A stretch of 64,000 bases of DNA from Methylotenera oryzisoli (GCF_004661485.1 NZ_PQVH01000012.1:157854-221853), one strand, 5' to 3'. Positions 9,002 to 18,295 are shown, counted from the stretch's first letter. Numbers and translations are program-made. The notes: generated by a model from the sequence alone, not told the origin.

Positions 9002-10296
9002 GGGAGCACTCCTACTGTTTGGTTATAGCGGGCGATATCCCACTGCACTTTTATTTTTTGATTAGTGAATATACGCTCAGACTCAAAAGCTCGCGCCTGC
9101 ACTCTCAACAGGCTCACCAAGTCAGTTTCGCCTAATTTAAACGCCTTATCCGCAAGCCTGGCACTTTCGGCCGCAATCTCATGCTGCTTAGTCGCCAACC
9201 CAAGTTCTGCACGGCTTACTTCCAGATTATGCTCGGCTTCATGCATCGCAGTTTCCAAGGTGTACTGCAAGGTTGCCTGCTCACTTAAAGCGTTACCTAC
9301 ATTTTGCTCGGCTGCTGCTTTGATTGGTGCAGCACGCACCTCACTGCCCAATGGTATGCGTAATTTCAAGCCAACACTTTCATTGAAAAGTACATCGAAG
9401 CCGCCACGGATACTGCGCATATTCAATGAAAGCTGCACGTTTTCACGGCTTTCCACTTGCGCAAGCTCTCGCTCTGTTTGTGCTAAATCCAACTTGGACT
9501 GCGCCTCAAGCCAGATAGGTGACTGCTGATAATCACGCAAAGCCGACTGTGACTCAACAAAGCCTGCGGGTATCTCGCGCAAACCTGTCAGCACATAATA
9601 TCGGTGACGAGCATGCATGACTTCGGCCTCCGCACGTAGGTTATCCTGCTCTGCGCGTAAGGTTTCCTGCTGTACCAACATCACTTCTGTCTTTGCAAGC
9701 TCACCCGCTAAAAAACGCTTTTCCACATCGTGCTGAAGCTGATTGGCAAGCTTTAATTTATTCGCAGTCAGGGCTAAGCCATTTTCACTGATCGCTAGCT
9801 CCCACAGCGCCTCCCTGAGCAAGCCAGCTACGTGCAGCTTTAAACTGCCACGGCTAGCCATCAGGCTACTGCTACTCGCATCGGCAACCATGAGGCGCTT
9901 ATTACGCTGATTGGGCATCCAAACTGGCAACTCAACTTCAGCTAACCATTCACGCTCACCACGACCGCTAGCCAGAGCATCATTTTGATGCGACACAACC
10001 ATCGCCGGAGCGGCAGGTAAGACAGCATGCGCCAAGGTTTGCTTGGAAGCCACCAGCGCATTTCTAGATTGCAATGCAGACTGCATAGGGCTACGTATAA
10101 AGGTTTTTTCCAGCACCTCGGATAAATGCAAATTTGGGTTAACTTTAAGTAAGTCTAAGTGACGCCCAGCATTACTTTCATCCACAAGTGATGATGACAA
10201 CGCAACATCACCTTGAAGATGAGTCTCGGCATGAAGCAAATTGCTATAACTGACAGATAGCGCTATTACTAGCCAAAGTCGGCTGAATATAGACAT
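8998..10296 (-). CDS. czcC: Outer-membrane efflux channel (CzcC/TolC family)
   Basis: 432 aa, exported (signal peptide ending near LLHAE, residue 24). Two long alpha-helical repeats of the outer-membrane efflux type give the expected length. An AGGAG Shine-Dalgarno lies 7 bases before the ATG. It is the first pump gene in transcription order and overlaps the adaptor gene by four bases. It should complete the tripartite complex that expels metal across the outer membrane. Confidence 0.82.
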   Translation of the reverse strand: MSIFSRLWLVIALSVSYSNLLHAETHLQGDVALSSSLVDESNAGRHLDLLKVNPNLHLSEVLEKTFIRSPMQSALQSRNALVASKQTLAHAVLPAAPAMVVSHQNDALASGRGEREWLAEVELPVWMPNQRNKRLMVADASSSSLMASRGSLKLHVAGLLREALWELAISENGLALTANKLKLANQLQHDVEKRFLAGELAKTEVMLVQQETLRAEQDNLRAEAEVMHARHRYYVLTGLREIPAGFVESQSALRDYQQSPIWLEAQSKLDLAQTERELAQVESRENVQLSLNMRSIRGGFDVLFNESVGLKLRIPLGSEVRAAPIKAAAEQNVGNALSEQATLQYTLETAMHEAEHNLEVSRAELGLATKQHEIAAESARLADKAFKLGETDLVSLLRVQARAFESERIFTNQKIKVQWDIARYNQTVGVLP

Positions 10297-10358
10297 ATCG
10301 CACTCCTAAAAAAGCAGAAAATCATTCGTGACAAGCACGAATATTGAATCTTGGACTT

Positions 10359-10754
10359 TTAGGAGAAGAGAGGTGGAGCGCGCGGCCCCGCTACAGACTG
10401 GAGAAAAGGAGGAATACTGATATGCGCCGTAAACGCATATTTATAACGCCGGAGAGAAATGGCGAGTAAAGGAATAATAAATAACATCAAAAATAGCGGC
10501 ACAGGTAATGCCTCTAAATTTTTAGTTTTAGTTAAAGCTTTATCCACCCCTATCACCTGCACATCATTAACATTCTTAAATGTATGTACAGCATCTAGCG
10601 ATTGAAACAACCCTGCCTCATGCATATGCAAGCCATGCCCATAAACAGGAGCATCCGCCTGCACATGCGCATGGATAAATGGGGTAAAGGCTTGCAATAC
10701 CGCAAACCAAACCACAATGACCATCAATAGTTTTTTATTAAAACCTTTGAGCAT
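10359..10754 (-). CDS. His-rich membrane-associated hypothetical protein preceding the efflux operon
   Basis: 131 aa. An N-terminal hydrophobic segment (about 8-26, signal or anchor), a central part with histidines (FIHAHVQ, YGHGLHMHEAG) that could bind metal, and a second hydrophobic helix (about 85-101). The C-terminus ends AGPRAPPLFS; a proline-rich tail of this kind also ends the small protein at 58851. It sits 62 bases before czcC on the same strand, so a metal-related accessory role like CzcI/CopL proteins is inferred. No family is recognised with confidence and no good Shine-Dalgarno is visible. Confidence 0.6.
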   Translation of the reverse strand: MLKGFNKKLLMVIVVWFAVLQAFTPFIHAHVQADAPVYGHGLHMHEAGLFQSLDAVHTFKNVNDVQVIGVDKALTKTKNLEALPVPLFLMLFIIPLLAISLRRYKYAFTAHISIPPFLQSVAGPRAPPLFS

Positions 10755-10798
10755 GGAATAAATGTATCAGCTATTGAGGAAGATGACAAACGATGTGT

Positions 10799-11056
10799 TT
10801 AGTAGGTTCTTTTTCTAGGCGTAAAACTATGATGGTTATCAATATGCCTAAATGTAATGCGGCCATTGTTTACATCGTAAGGAGATAACTCCAGCGTAAC
10901 CTTGTCACCCGCTAAAATGCGAATATGGTTCTTTTTCATCTTACCGCCGGTATATGCGATTAATACATGACCGTTATCTAAAGTTACACGATAACGCGAA
11001 TCCGGTAAAATCTCCGTTACCACACCGCTCATTTCAATCAACTCTTCTTTTGCCAT
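10799..11056 (-). CDS. infA: Translation initiation factor IF-1 (extended paralogue)
   Basis: 85 aa, S1/OB-fold. [34 protein letters not shown] and the GRITFR strand match IF-1, which occupies the ribosomal A site during initiation. Canonical IF-1 is 72 aa; the extra C-terminal tail ([15 protein letters not shown]) is typical of the second IF-1 copy of betaproteobacteria. It lies divergent from a cold-shock gene rather than in a ribosomal protein operon, in line with a condition-specific paralogue. The main infA would lie outside this window. Confidence 0.9.
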   Translation of the reverse strand: MAKEELIEMSGVVTEILPDSRYRVTLDNGHVLIAYTGGKMKKNHIRILAGDKVTLELSPYDVNNGRITFRHIDNHHSFTPRKRTY

Positions 11057-11423
11057 TGCTTTGCTCCAAAATCATGTAAGACCCGTGTTAAAGCAAAAAG
11101 CGAATCAAAAGTTGATGCAATCGTAAAACGTTGGGAATATTGAGTATAAAATAGTTTACGCAAGCACTACTTAACGCACGCGCACTATAGCCCCAGAAAC
11201 CTAATTTAGCAAGCTAATCAGTTAAATAAGTGCCTGATTTTAATAACTATCAAGTATGACCCTACAAAGATAATTCAAATTGTGCTTGACAGGCTCCCAA
11301 ATTGTCCGTAAAAAGCAATGTAGGCGTTTGAATTTTTAATTTTTTAGTCTTTCGTAGATTGATTGTATTTAAAAACCCGAACTTTCAGGGTGCCTCCCTT
11401 TTTTAAAAAGTATGGAATAAGAT
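11057..11423. promoter_or_regulatory. Divergent region between infA paralogue and cold-shock gene, with csp promoter
   Basis: 367 bases with no gene. On the plus strand, TTGACA (11286-11291), a 17-base spacer and TAAAAA (11309-11314) form a strong promoter. It gives an unusually long leader of about 100 bases before the csp ATG, as in cspA-type genes whose leader folds differently at low temperature. A TTT-rich run precedes a CAGGGTGCCTCC segment. The infA paralogue promoter must also lie here but is not clear. Confidence 0.6.
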
Positions 11424-11627
11424 ATGGCAACAGGTTTAGTAAAATGGTTTAATGACTCTAAAGGTTTTGGTTTCATTACTCCTGACGCAGGCGGTGACGA
11501 TTTATTCGCACATTTCTCAGCTATCAACGATAGCGGTTACAAAAGTTTGAAAGAAAACGAACGCGTATCTTTCGACGTGACTGACGGACCAAAAGGTAAA
11601 CAAGCTTCTAACATTCAGAAGATTTAG
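11424..11627 (+). CDS. Cold-shock protein (CspA family)
   Basis: 67 aa, a single cold-shock domain. The RNA-binding motifs RNP1 (KGFGFI) and RNP2 (DLFAHFS) are intact, with the usual GLVKWFN start. It is a cytoplasmic RNA chaperone that melts mRNA structure and acts as antiterminator. It has its own sigma-70 promoter, a leader of about 100 nt and a strong terminator, so it is monocistronic. Confidence 0.96.
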   Translation: MATGLVKWFNDSKGFGFITPDAGGDDLFAHFSAINDSGYKSLKENERVSFDVTDGPKGKQASNIQKI

Positions 11628-11645
11628 TACTTAAAGAATCCATTT

Positions 11646-11675
11646 AAAATGACCCTTTATCGGGTCATTTTTTTT
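11646..11675 (+). terminator. Intrinsic terminator of the cold-shock gene
   Basis: Stem AAAATGACCC / GGGTCATTTT, loop TTTATC, followed by a run of T. Confidence 0.9.
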
Positions 11676-11820
11676 GCCTATAGATTTAGTATTTGCACTA
11701 TCAAGCGATGAGCGTTTATTCTTATACTTATATAAAAATTGACTCCAGAGTAAGATGGTGGCTTGTTACAAGCGCGACATCATGTAACAATCACCCAAAA
11801 GGATTAATCAGTCGGATCTT

Positions 11821-13641
11821 ATGGAACAAAAACTAACACCACTTGAAATTGCTCGCCAAACTTTAATTCAGCTATCAAAGAGCCAGAAACCGCCTACGCC
11901 GGAAAACTACAGTAAAGTTTACGATGAGATTGCAGGGGGCACTCCATCCAACGGCAAACCTTTACTGGATATTACACTTAATAAAATACTGGTAGAAAAA
12001 GGCAAAGAGCATCCTAAATACGCATCAATTGCAAAACGTATTCCGAATCTGATTGAAAAGAATGATGCTATTAATCTCGATGCGCAACTGCGTGCGCTTA
12101 TTCTTAACGACGCAGATAAAGATAGTGATGTACAGTGGGGCCCCCTATTGCGCTACTTGCTTAAGCAGCTGGAGCTTAACCATACAGAACTATCCGCATC
12201 AAGCAAACGTGATGGGTTAAATCGCCTCATCACCACGTTTGGTAACGATCCAGCTCAGCTGGCCGAAAAGATTCAAACTCTCATTACCTCGTGGGGCGAG
12301 GGCAAAGCGGCAGACATTGAAATATCTGCCAATCACACACCAGCCCTCAATCATCATGATGTGCAGGCAACTAAGCATGTGCCTCAGCACAGCGACAATA
12401 ACAGCTCGACGCCTGCAGATATCGCGATTGCCTGGCGTGACATATTGGTGAGAACCATTCGGATTATTGTCATGCCAAAATTCGCGGACTCACCCAGTGC
12501 GGCGAACCGTGTGGAAGAGCTGATTAAAGAAGCTGAAGCAGCGCAAACATTAGCGCAAATCGAAGAACTGAACGGCACACTACGCTCAACCCTGCTTCGA
12601 GCAGAAATGCAAACTGACGCACAGCGCAGAATGCAAGAAGCGCTGATTGAAATATTGCGCCTACTTGTTTCCAGTATGGCAGAACTCACTATTGAAGATG
12701 AATGGCTACACGCGCAAATTGCCATCGTTAAAGAGATTGTTTCTAAGCCATTAAAAATTGATACAGTCTATAACGCCGAAAGCAGCTTGAAAGAGCTCAT
12801 TTTCAAACAGGCGCAAATTAAACCAGGCCTGATTGAAGCGAAAGAAACCCTGAAAAGCATGGTGAATACCTTCGTCAGCAGGCTGGCCGACATCACCTCT
12901 TCTACCGGCAACTACCAGAACAAGATTCAGGAGTATCACAATCAAATTAATGCCGTTAACGACATTACTGAACTCAATACAATACTAGAGCATTTAGTAG
13001 ACGATATTGGCGAAATGAATACCGAAGCCAAGGCCAATCATGAGACGCTGCTTGAGTCTCAGAAAAAAGCACAAGAGGCCGAAAAGAAAATCAACGAGCT
13101 CACACTCAAGCTGGACTACATTAGCGAAGCTGCACATGAAGACTTCCTCACCGGCGCTTTAAACAGGCGAGGTATGGATGAGGCCTTGATTCGTGAATTT
13201 GAACGCTCAGACAGGCATGGCACATCACTCTCGCTGGCAATGCTAGACGTTGATCACTTTAAAAAGATCAATGACACGATGGGGCACTCTACAGGCGATA
13301 AAGCGCTTGCCCACTTATCCAAGGTGGTGAAAGGTATTTTACGCAGCACCGATGTCTTAGCGCGCTATGGCGGCGAGGAGTTTGTGATTCTGCTGCCTGG
13401 CTCCAACCAGAACGATGCTGTCAGTGTGGTTTCTGGCTTGCAGCGTGACCTTACCAAGAACTTCTTCTTACACAATAATGAACGTGTACTGATTACATTT
13501 AGTGCTGGCGTTGCGGAGCGTGTGCACGGTGAAACTGTGGATAGCGTTCTGCCAAGAGCAGACGCAGCGCTATACTTAGCGAAGCAATCTGGGCGTAACC
13601 GCGTTGTGGGGGCGGAGCCACCCAAGGTGCACACTGAATAA
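11821..13641 (+). CDS. Cytoplasmic diguanylate cyclase (GGDEF) with long helical N-terminus
   Basis: 606 aa without transmembrane helices. Residues 1-400 are largely helical and of no recognised sensor family, with a coiled coil at about 405-435 leading into the GGDEF domain. The active site is GGEEF (517-521), and the RxxD inhibitory site (RSTD, 508-511) is intact, so c-di-GMP synthesis with product inhibition is expected. The start is ATG at 11821. A terminator shared with the opposite-strand cytochrome gene follows. Confidence 0.88.
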   Translation: MEQKLTPLEIARQTLIQLSKSQKPPTPENYSKVYDEIAGGTPSNGKPLLDITLNKILVEKGKEHPKYASIAKRIPNLIEKNDAINLDAQLRALILNDADKDSDVQWGPLLRYLLKQLELNHTELSASSKRDGLNRLITTFGNDPAQLAEKIQTLITSWGEGKAADIEISANHTPALNHHDVQATKHVPQHSDNNSSTPADIAIAWRDILVRTIRIIVMPKFADSPSAANRVEELIKEAEAAQTLAQIEELNGTLRSTLLRAEMQTDAQRRMQEALIEILRLLVSSMAELTIEDEWLHAQIAIVKEIVSKPLKIDTVYNAESSLKELIFKQAQIKPGLIEAKETLKSMVNTFVSRLADITSSTGNYQNKIQEYHNQINAVNDITELNTILEHLVDDIGEMNTEAKANHETLLESQKKAQEAEKKINELTLKLDYISEAAHEDFLTGALNRRGMDEALIREFERSDRHGTSLSLAMLDVDHFKKINDTMGHSTGDKALAHLSKVVKGILRSTDVLARYGGEEFVILLPGSNQNDAVSVVSGLQRDLTKNFFLHNNERVLITFSAGVAERVHGETVDSVLPRADAALYLAKQSGRNRVVGAEPPKVHTE

Positions 13642-13746
13642 AATCTCGTGAATAATATCTAAGATACGCTGTATGCTCAGTACTTTAATCGGAAGCAAGC
13701 GGCGTAGGGGCCTGTAGAGAAGTGAGCATTCACAATTGACGATAAA

Positions 13747-13780
13747 AAAAGGGCCAACCTCACGGTTGACCCTTTTCTTT
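13747..13780. terminator. Bidirectional terminator between GGDEF gene and cytochrome c gene
   Basis: AAAAGGGCCAACC / GGTTGACCCTTTT with loop TCAC and one internal mismatch. A-rich on the left and T-rich on the right, so it works on both strands. Confidence 0.8.
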
Positions 13781-13801
13781 TATGACAGAATACTCAACCA
13801 G

Positions 13802-14125
13802 CTAGGCCTGCTTAAGTACCCATTTCACAATCGTTTTAATATCATCATCTTTTACCTGCGGGCTGTTAGGTGGCATCGCCATCTTGCCCCAAACACCACC
13901 ACCACCGGCTTTCACTTTTGCAACCAAACGTGCTTCAGCAGCTGCATCACCTTTATATTTAGTGGCTACATCTTTGTAAGATGGGCCAAGAATCGCATTC
14001 TGAATTCCGTGACACATCAAACATCCGCTCTTTTGTGCAAGACTTTCTGCCGGATCAGCAGCGCTAGCCGCTTGTGCACTCAAGAGCAATGCACTTAATA
14101 AAATTGTTTTCTTTAATAGAGACAT
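13802..14125 (-). CDS. Periplasmic cytochrome c (probable electron acceptor of XoxF)
   Basis: 107 aa with a signal peptide (cleavage after about ASA, residue 22). One haem-binding CLMCH motif (about 35-39) and a likely methionine ligand in AMPPNS (about 84) give a small class I cytochrome of the c551/c552 type. It follows xoxF after 26 bases on the same strand with a good Shine-Dalgarno (AAGGAAAT), so it is probably co-transcribed and takes electrons from the dehydrogenase. It is shorter than typical XoxG cytochromes, so XoxG identity is only a functional inference. Confidence 0.88.
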   Translation of the reverse strand: MSLLKKTILLSALLLSAQAASAADPAESLAQKSGCLMCHGIQNAILGPSYKDVATKYKGDAAAEARLVAKVKAGGGGVWGKMAMPPNSPQVKDDDIKTIVKWVLKQA

Positions 14126-14151
14126 TTTATATTTCCTTATGACTTAACAAG

Positions 14152-16038
14152 TTACAGACTAAATACGTTCATTGCGCCACCACCAGGTGCAGCGTTGTAT
14201 TTCACTAGATCTTTATAACCACCAGCAGCACCCAAGCCATCAGTGGAGTTAGTTAAACCTAGGTTCATTGCCACGCCTGCCCAGCCACCAATACCTGATA
14301 GCACGCCAACATATTGCTTACCTTTATTGCTATAAGTAATGGCATTACCAACCACGCCTGAACCTACTTGGAATTTCCACAACTCTTTACCATTGTTGGC
14401 GTCCACTGCTTTAAACCAGCGATCCAATGTACCGTAGAACACTAGGTTAGTTGATGTAACCAGCGCACCGCCCCAAGCTGAGAATTGTTCTTTTTTATAC
14501 CAAGCTGACTTGCCTTTTAAGCCGTCCCAAGCCATAAATCCACCCATTACACCGTCTGGTCCTGGGAACATGGTGAGGGTTGAACCTACCCATGGCTGGC
14601 CTGCAACGTACTTAGATTCAACAGGCTCATATGTCATACATACATGGTTAAGCGGTACGTAGAACATGCCAGTCTTTGGGGAGAATGCAGCAGGCTGCTG
14701 GTCTTTTACCCCAAGTGCAGAAGGACAAATACCCTGTGCGTTGTAATCTTGGTGGGTTGAGAATTTAGGGTCTTTATTTGGTATACCAGTTTTAAGGTCT
14801 ACATTAAAAGCCCAGTTCACAAATGGATGCATTTTGTTGGCAACGAGCAATGAGCCATTGGTACGGTCAAATGTATATCCAAAACCATTACGGTCAAAGT
14901 GGCTAGCTAGTTTCTTACCTTTAGCTTCCCACAAAATGATTTCATTCATGCCGTCGTAATCCCACTCGTCATGCGGTGTCATTTGATAACCCCATTTCGC
15001 CTCACCGGTATCGACATCACGTGCAAAAATAGTCATTGACCATTTGTTGTCACCTGGACGTACATCTGGGTTCCAAGTACTTGGGTTACCAGTACCGTAG
15101 TACATCAGGTTTAATTTTGGATCATATGAGTACCAACCCCAAGTCGGGCCACCACCGTTTTGCCAGCCGTCTTTTTTGGCTTGTGGTTTCAACCAGGTTT
15201 TAATGCCTAGGTCTTTTTCTGGGAACTTCAATTGGTCTTTAGGCAAAGCTTTGAATGAGCCGCCAATTTTATTGCCGCCGTTCACATCTTGGTAAAGTGA
15301 TAACGCGCTGTAGTGCGGATTACCCTTATTGAAATCATTACCGATCAATACGTCTTGGTCTGAACCTGTGCTGTATGCACGCCACACCAAAGCACCATCT
15401 TTGATGTTGTAAGCACTGATATAGCAGCGTACACCGTACTCGCCACCTGAACAGCCTGTAATCACTTTATCTTTAATCACGTGTGGTGCATTAGTGTTTG
15501 ATGCGCCTTCTTTAGGATTTGTTACTTGTGTATCCCATAGTTTTTTACCAGACTTAGCATCCAGTGCAACTAACAAACCATCATTCTGTTGCAAGAAAAT
15601 CTTGCCTTCACCATAGCCTAAGCCACGGTTAACGTTATCACAGCACAGTAAAGCTTGTGTTGATGGGTCTTGTTTCGGGAAATATGACCAAAGGATTTTC
15701 TGGTTGTCATTAAGATCCAATGCGTAAACATTATTAGGGAATGCTGTATGCACGTACATCACGCCATTCACTACTAGCGGCGCACCTTCATGACCACGGT
15801 TAACACCGGTTGCAAAAGACCAGGCAAGCTTCATGTTTTTCACATTGCCTTTATTAATTTGACTCAGACGGCTGTAACCAGAGTTGCTAAAATCTTTACG
15901 TGGGTGCACCCACTGACTATCATCCTTCATGAGTGTTGATAATTCATCTTCAGCAAAAGCTGGAGTACTTAGCATGCCAAATAGGCCTGCACTTAAAGCT
16001 AGGCTAACGCCAAATTTACGTTTAAATAGATGATTCAT
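14152..16038 (-). CDS. xoxF: Lanthanide-dependent PQQ methanol dehydrogenase (XoxF)
   Basis: 628 aa from the ATG at 16038. A GGGGA ribosome site precedes it and the protein then begins with a proper signal peptide ending STPAFA. An upstream in-frame ATG at 16134 lies inside the sigma-54 promoter and is rejected. It is an eight-bladed PQQ propeller with the vicinal disulfide Cys132-Cys133, metal ligands Glu200 and Asn318, catalytic Asp360, and Asp362 in the motif DEWDYDG. An Asp two residues after the catalytic Asp (Ala in calcium-dependent MxaF) marks lanthanide-dependent XoxF. It oxidises methanol to formaldehyde or formate in the periplasm. The length and host suggest clade XoxF4, which a tree would test. 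No xoxJ is adjacent. Confidence 0.92.
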   Translation of the reverse strand: MNHLFKRKFGVSLALSAGLFGMLSTPAFAEDELSTLMKDDSQWVHPRKDFSNSGYSRLSQINKGNVKNMKLAWSFATGVNRGHEGAPLVVNGVMYVHTAFPNNVYALDLNDNQKILWSYFPKQDPSTQALLCCDNVNRGLGYGEGKIFLQQNDGLLVALDAKSGKKLWDTQVTNPKEGASNTNAPHVIKDKVITGCSGGEYGVRCYISAYNIKDGALVWRAYSTGSDQDVLIGNDFNKGNPHYSALSLYQDVNGGNKIGGSFKALPKDQLKFPEKDLGIKTWLKPQAKKDGWQNGGGPTWGWYSYDPKLNLMYYGTGNPSTWNPDVRPGDNKWSMTIFARDVDTGEAKWGYQMTPHDEWDYDGMNEIILWEAKGKKLASHFDRNGFGYTFDRTNGSLLVANKMHPFVNWAFNVDLKTGIPNKDPKFSTHQDYNAQGICPSALGVKDQQPAAFSPKTGMFYVPLNHVCMTYEPVESKYVAGQPWVGSTLTMFPGPDGVMGGFMAWDGLKGKSAWYKKEQFSAWGGALVTSTNLVFYGTLDRWFKAVDANNGKELWKFQVGSGVVGNAITYSNKGKQYVGVLSGIGGWAGVAMNLGLTNSTDGLGAAGGYKDLVKYNAAPGGGAMNVFSL

Positions 16039-16122
16039 GTTGCATCCCCAAATTATAAAATTATTTAAGTTCTGTATTACTAATCTCATGCATTGAAACG
16101 ATATTGGTAACAGTGCTAATAT

Positions 16123-16138
16123 TGCAACAGGCATGCCA
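16123..16138 (-). promoter_or_regulatory. Sigma-54 promoter of xoxF
   Basis: On the minus strand TGGCATG-CCTG-TTGCA: the -24 GG and -12 GC are exactly 10 bases apart, differing from the TGGCACG-N4-TTGCA consensus at one base. The predicted start is near 16112, giving a leader of about 74 bases to the xoxF ATG. A sigma-54 activator is encoded divergently. Confidence 0.75.
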
Positions 16139-16267
16139 ACACAATAAAAAGCCGAAAAATTAAATAAACTTTTATTGAAAATTTATTTAAAATCAACAAA
16201 CTAGAATTTTCGCGAAAATGAATGCTTTTCCAGATTTGAGCGCATTTAACTTTTGATACTGTGTCAG

Positions 16268-16301
16268 AATTGAACAGTTGTCACGTGACAGGTGTTCAAT
16301 T
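16268..16301. promoter_or_regulatory. 34-bp palindrome, candidate upstream activator site for xoxF
   Basis: Symmetric about 16284/16285: a core TGTCACGTGACA (16279-16290) flanked by arms AATTGAACA (16268-16276) and TGTTCAATT (16293-16301); only two base pairs break the symmetry. It lies about 150 bases upstream of the sigma-54 promoter, the usual place for an enhancer-type site, and 24 bases before the regulator's ATG, so autoregulation is possible too. Confidence 0.6.
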
Positions 16302-16324
16302 AATTTAAGGTAGTTAGCCAATAT

Positions 16325-18250
16325 ATGAGTAATGCTGCAACAGATAAAACGCCTGCCATCCTGCAAGCCAGAAAAGAATTTCTGAGCAATGGCAACGTAG
16401 AGCAAGGGGCGATTGCAGAAGCGATTGAACGCTCATGGCGACGCTGCCTGGCAAATGGGATTGATACAAACTCGCCACCCAGTTTAGAAGTAGTCACCGC
16501 ACAGGAGTTGGCACTCAAACGCGAGCAAAACCAGCAGCTGCTTAAACTCGCGCAACCAGAGATGGAAACGCTCAACGAGCAAATTGCTCACACCCGCAAT
16601 GTAGTCATACTGACAGACGATGAAGGCGTGATTCTGCATAGTCTGGGTGGTCATCATTTTTTAAATGAAGCACAGCGTATCGCCTTATCTGCCGGCGCAT
16701 CCTGGCATGAAGATCACAGGGGCACCAATGCAATTGGCACGGTGCTCATTGAGCAGTCGGCACTCACCGTGCAAGGTGCTGAACACTTCATGGCATACCA
16801 TCACTCGTTAAGCTGCTCAGCAGTACCTATTTTTGGGGCAGAGAATCAACTGATTGCCACACTGGATGTCTCTAATGACTCCAATATGTCACAGCAGCAT
16901 ACGCTGGCACTGGTGAAGATGTCTGCGCAGATGATTGAAAACCGCCTGTTCTTGGCAAGCCATCAAGGTGAGATTGCATTGCATTTCCATGCGCGCCCAG
17001 AGTTTATCGGCACTCTATGGGAAGGTGTGGCTATCTTTACTGACGGCGGTCAATTAGTTGCAACCAATCGCAGTGGCCAATTTCAACTCAGCTTAAACAC
17101 TAGCAACGCAGCATCGCGACAAGGTATTCATTTCAACAATCTGTTTGATATCCCGTTCACAAGCTTATTAAGGCAAATTGGCAGCACTGATAAATTAATT
17201 GTGCCCTTAAGATTAAACAATGGCGCGCGTATTTATGTGCAAGTTGAACTACTACAGAAAAAACAACAGATTAGCGCCACGCCTCCTGTCGCTGTAAAAA
17301 GAACTAGCGCCGCCAATTTGGATTTACTCGATAGCGGCGATGCAAAAATCTCACGCGCAGTCCAGCAAATCAAACAAGTGCTGTCGCGTGATATTCCTAT
17401 CCTGATTCAGGGGGAAACCGGCGTGGGTAAAGAGCTGTTTGCACGGGCGATTCACGAAGCCAGTGCGCAGCACAAAGGTCCGTGGATTGCGGTGAACTGC
17501 GCTGCATTGCCCGAAGGTTTAATCGAGGCTGAACTATTTGGCTATGAAGAAGGCGCATTTACCGGCGCGCGCCGTAAAGGCAGCCCCGGTAAAATTGAGC
17601 AGGCCAATGGCGGTACTTTATTTTTGGACGAAATTGGCGACATGCCGCTCTCATTACAGGCACGTTTATTGAGAGTGCTGCAAGAGCGCACCGTGACCCC
17701 ATTGGGCAGCACCAAAACCATCCCGGTCAATTTTTCATTGATTAGTGCGACCAATCTAAAACTGAAAGAAAAGGTCGAAGCTGGTGAGTTCCGCAGCGAT
17801 CTTTACTATCGACTCAATGGCCTCAGTGTTGCACTACCGCCGCTACGTGAACGCTCTGACCTGCAAGCGTTGATTGATGTCATATTACATATTGAACAAG
17901 CTGGCACAGTAGAAATTACGCCTGAAGTGATTGGGATATTCCAGGCACATTCATGGCCAGGCAATATCCGCCAGCTGCATAACGTGCTCAGAACCGCGAT
18001 TGCACTGGCTGATGGCGAGGCAATCAGTACGCTGCATCTCACGCAAGATTTTATTGATGAGATGTCATTAACCAAGCCAAGTTCGATTGCTGACAAAGCA
18101 TCCAACACATTGGATTTAGATGACCTTACTAGCCAAGCCATCAGGCAAGCCATGCAAACTGAGGCAGGCAATGTTTCCGCAGTTGCCCGCCAGCTTGGTA
18201 TTAGCCGCAATACACTGTATCGCAAACTTAAAGCGATGGGCATCGCTTAG
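16325..18250 (+). CDS. Sigma-54-dependent transcriptional activator (AcoR-like)
   Basis: 641 aa. A GAF-like sensory region (about 75-205) and a second, poorly conserved N-terminal part precede an AAA+ domain with Walker A GETGVGKE (363-370), the sigma-54 contact loop GAFTGA (410-415), and Walker B GTLFLDEIGDM. A Fis-type helix-turn-helix (about 608-636) closes it. The layout is that of AcoR-family activators, which respond to small alcohols, ketones or aldehydes. Divergent from xoxF, with a sigma-54 promoter and a palindromic site between, it is the obvious candidate regulator of methanol oxidation here; the ligand is unknown. Confidence 0.9.
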   Translation: MSNAATDKTPAILQARKEFLSNGNVEQGAIAEAIERSWRRCLANGIDTNSPPSLEVVTAQELALKREQNQQLLKLAQPEMETLNEQIAHTRNVVILTDDEGVILHSLGGHHFLNEAQRIALSAGASWHEDHRGTNAIGTVLIEQSALTVQGAEHFMAYHHSLSCSAVPIFGAENQLIATLDVSNDSNMSQQHTLALVKMSAQMIENRLFLASHQGEIALHFHARPEFIGTLWEGVAIFTDGGQLVATNRSGQFQLSLNTSNAASRQGIHFNNLFDIPFTSLLRQIGSTDKLIVPLRLNNGARIYVQVELLQKKQQISATPPVAVKRTSAANLDLLDSGDAKISRAVQQIKQVLSRDIPILIQGETGVGKELFARAIHEASAQHKGPWIAVNCAALPEGLIEAELFGYEEGAFTGARRKGSPGKIEQANGGTLFLDEIGDMPLSLQARLLRVLQERTVTPLGSTKTIPVNFSLISATNLKLKEKVEAGEFRSDLYYRLNGLSVALPPLRERSDLQALIDVILHIEQAGTVEITPEVIGIFQAHSWPGNIRQLHNVLRTAIALADGEAISTLHLTQDFIDEMSLTKPSSIADKASNTLDLDDLTSQAIRQAMQTEAGNVSAVARQLGISRNTLYRKLKAMGIA

Positions 18251-18295
18251 ACTTGATGTTCACATCAGGTTTAAGTAATCACACAGGGACGTTTC

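Noticed and set aside
16039..16134. N-terminal extension of XoxF (32 residues from an ATG at 16134)
   Set aside because: The ATG lies inside the sigma-54 promoter, and the extension would bury the signal peptide.
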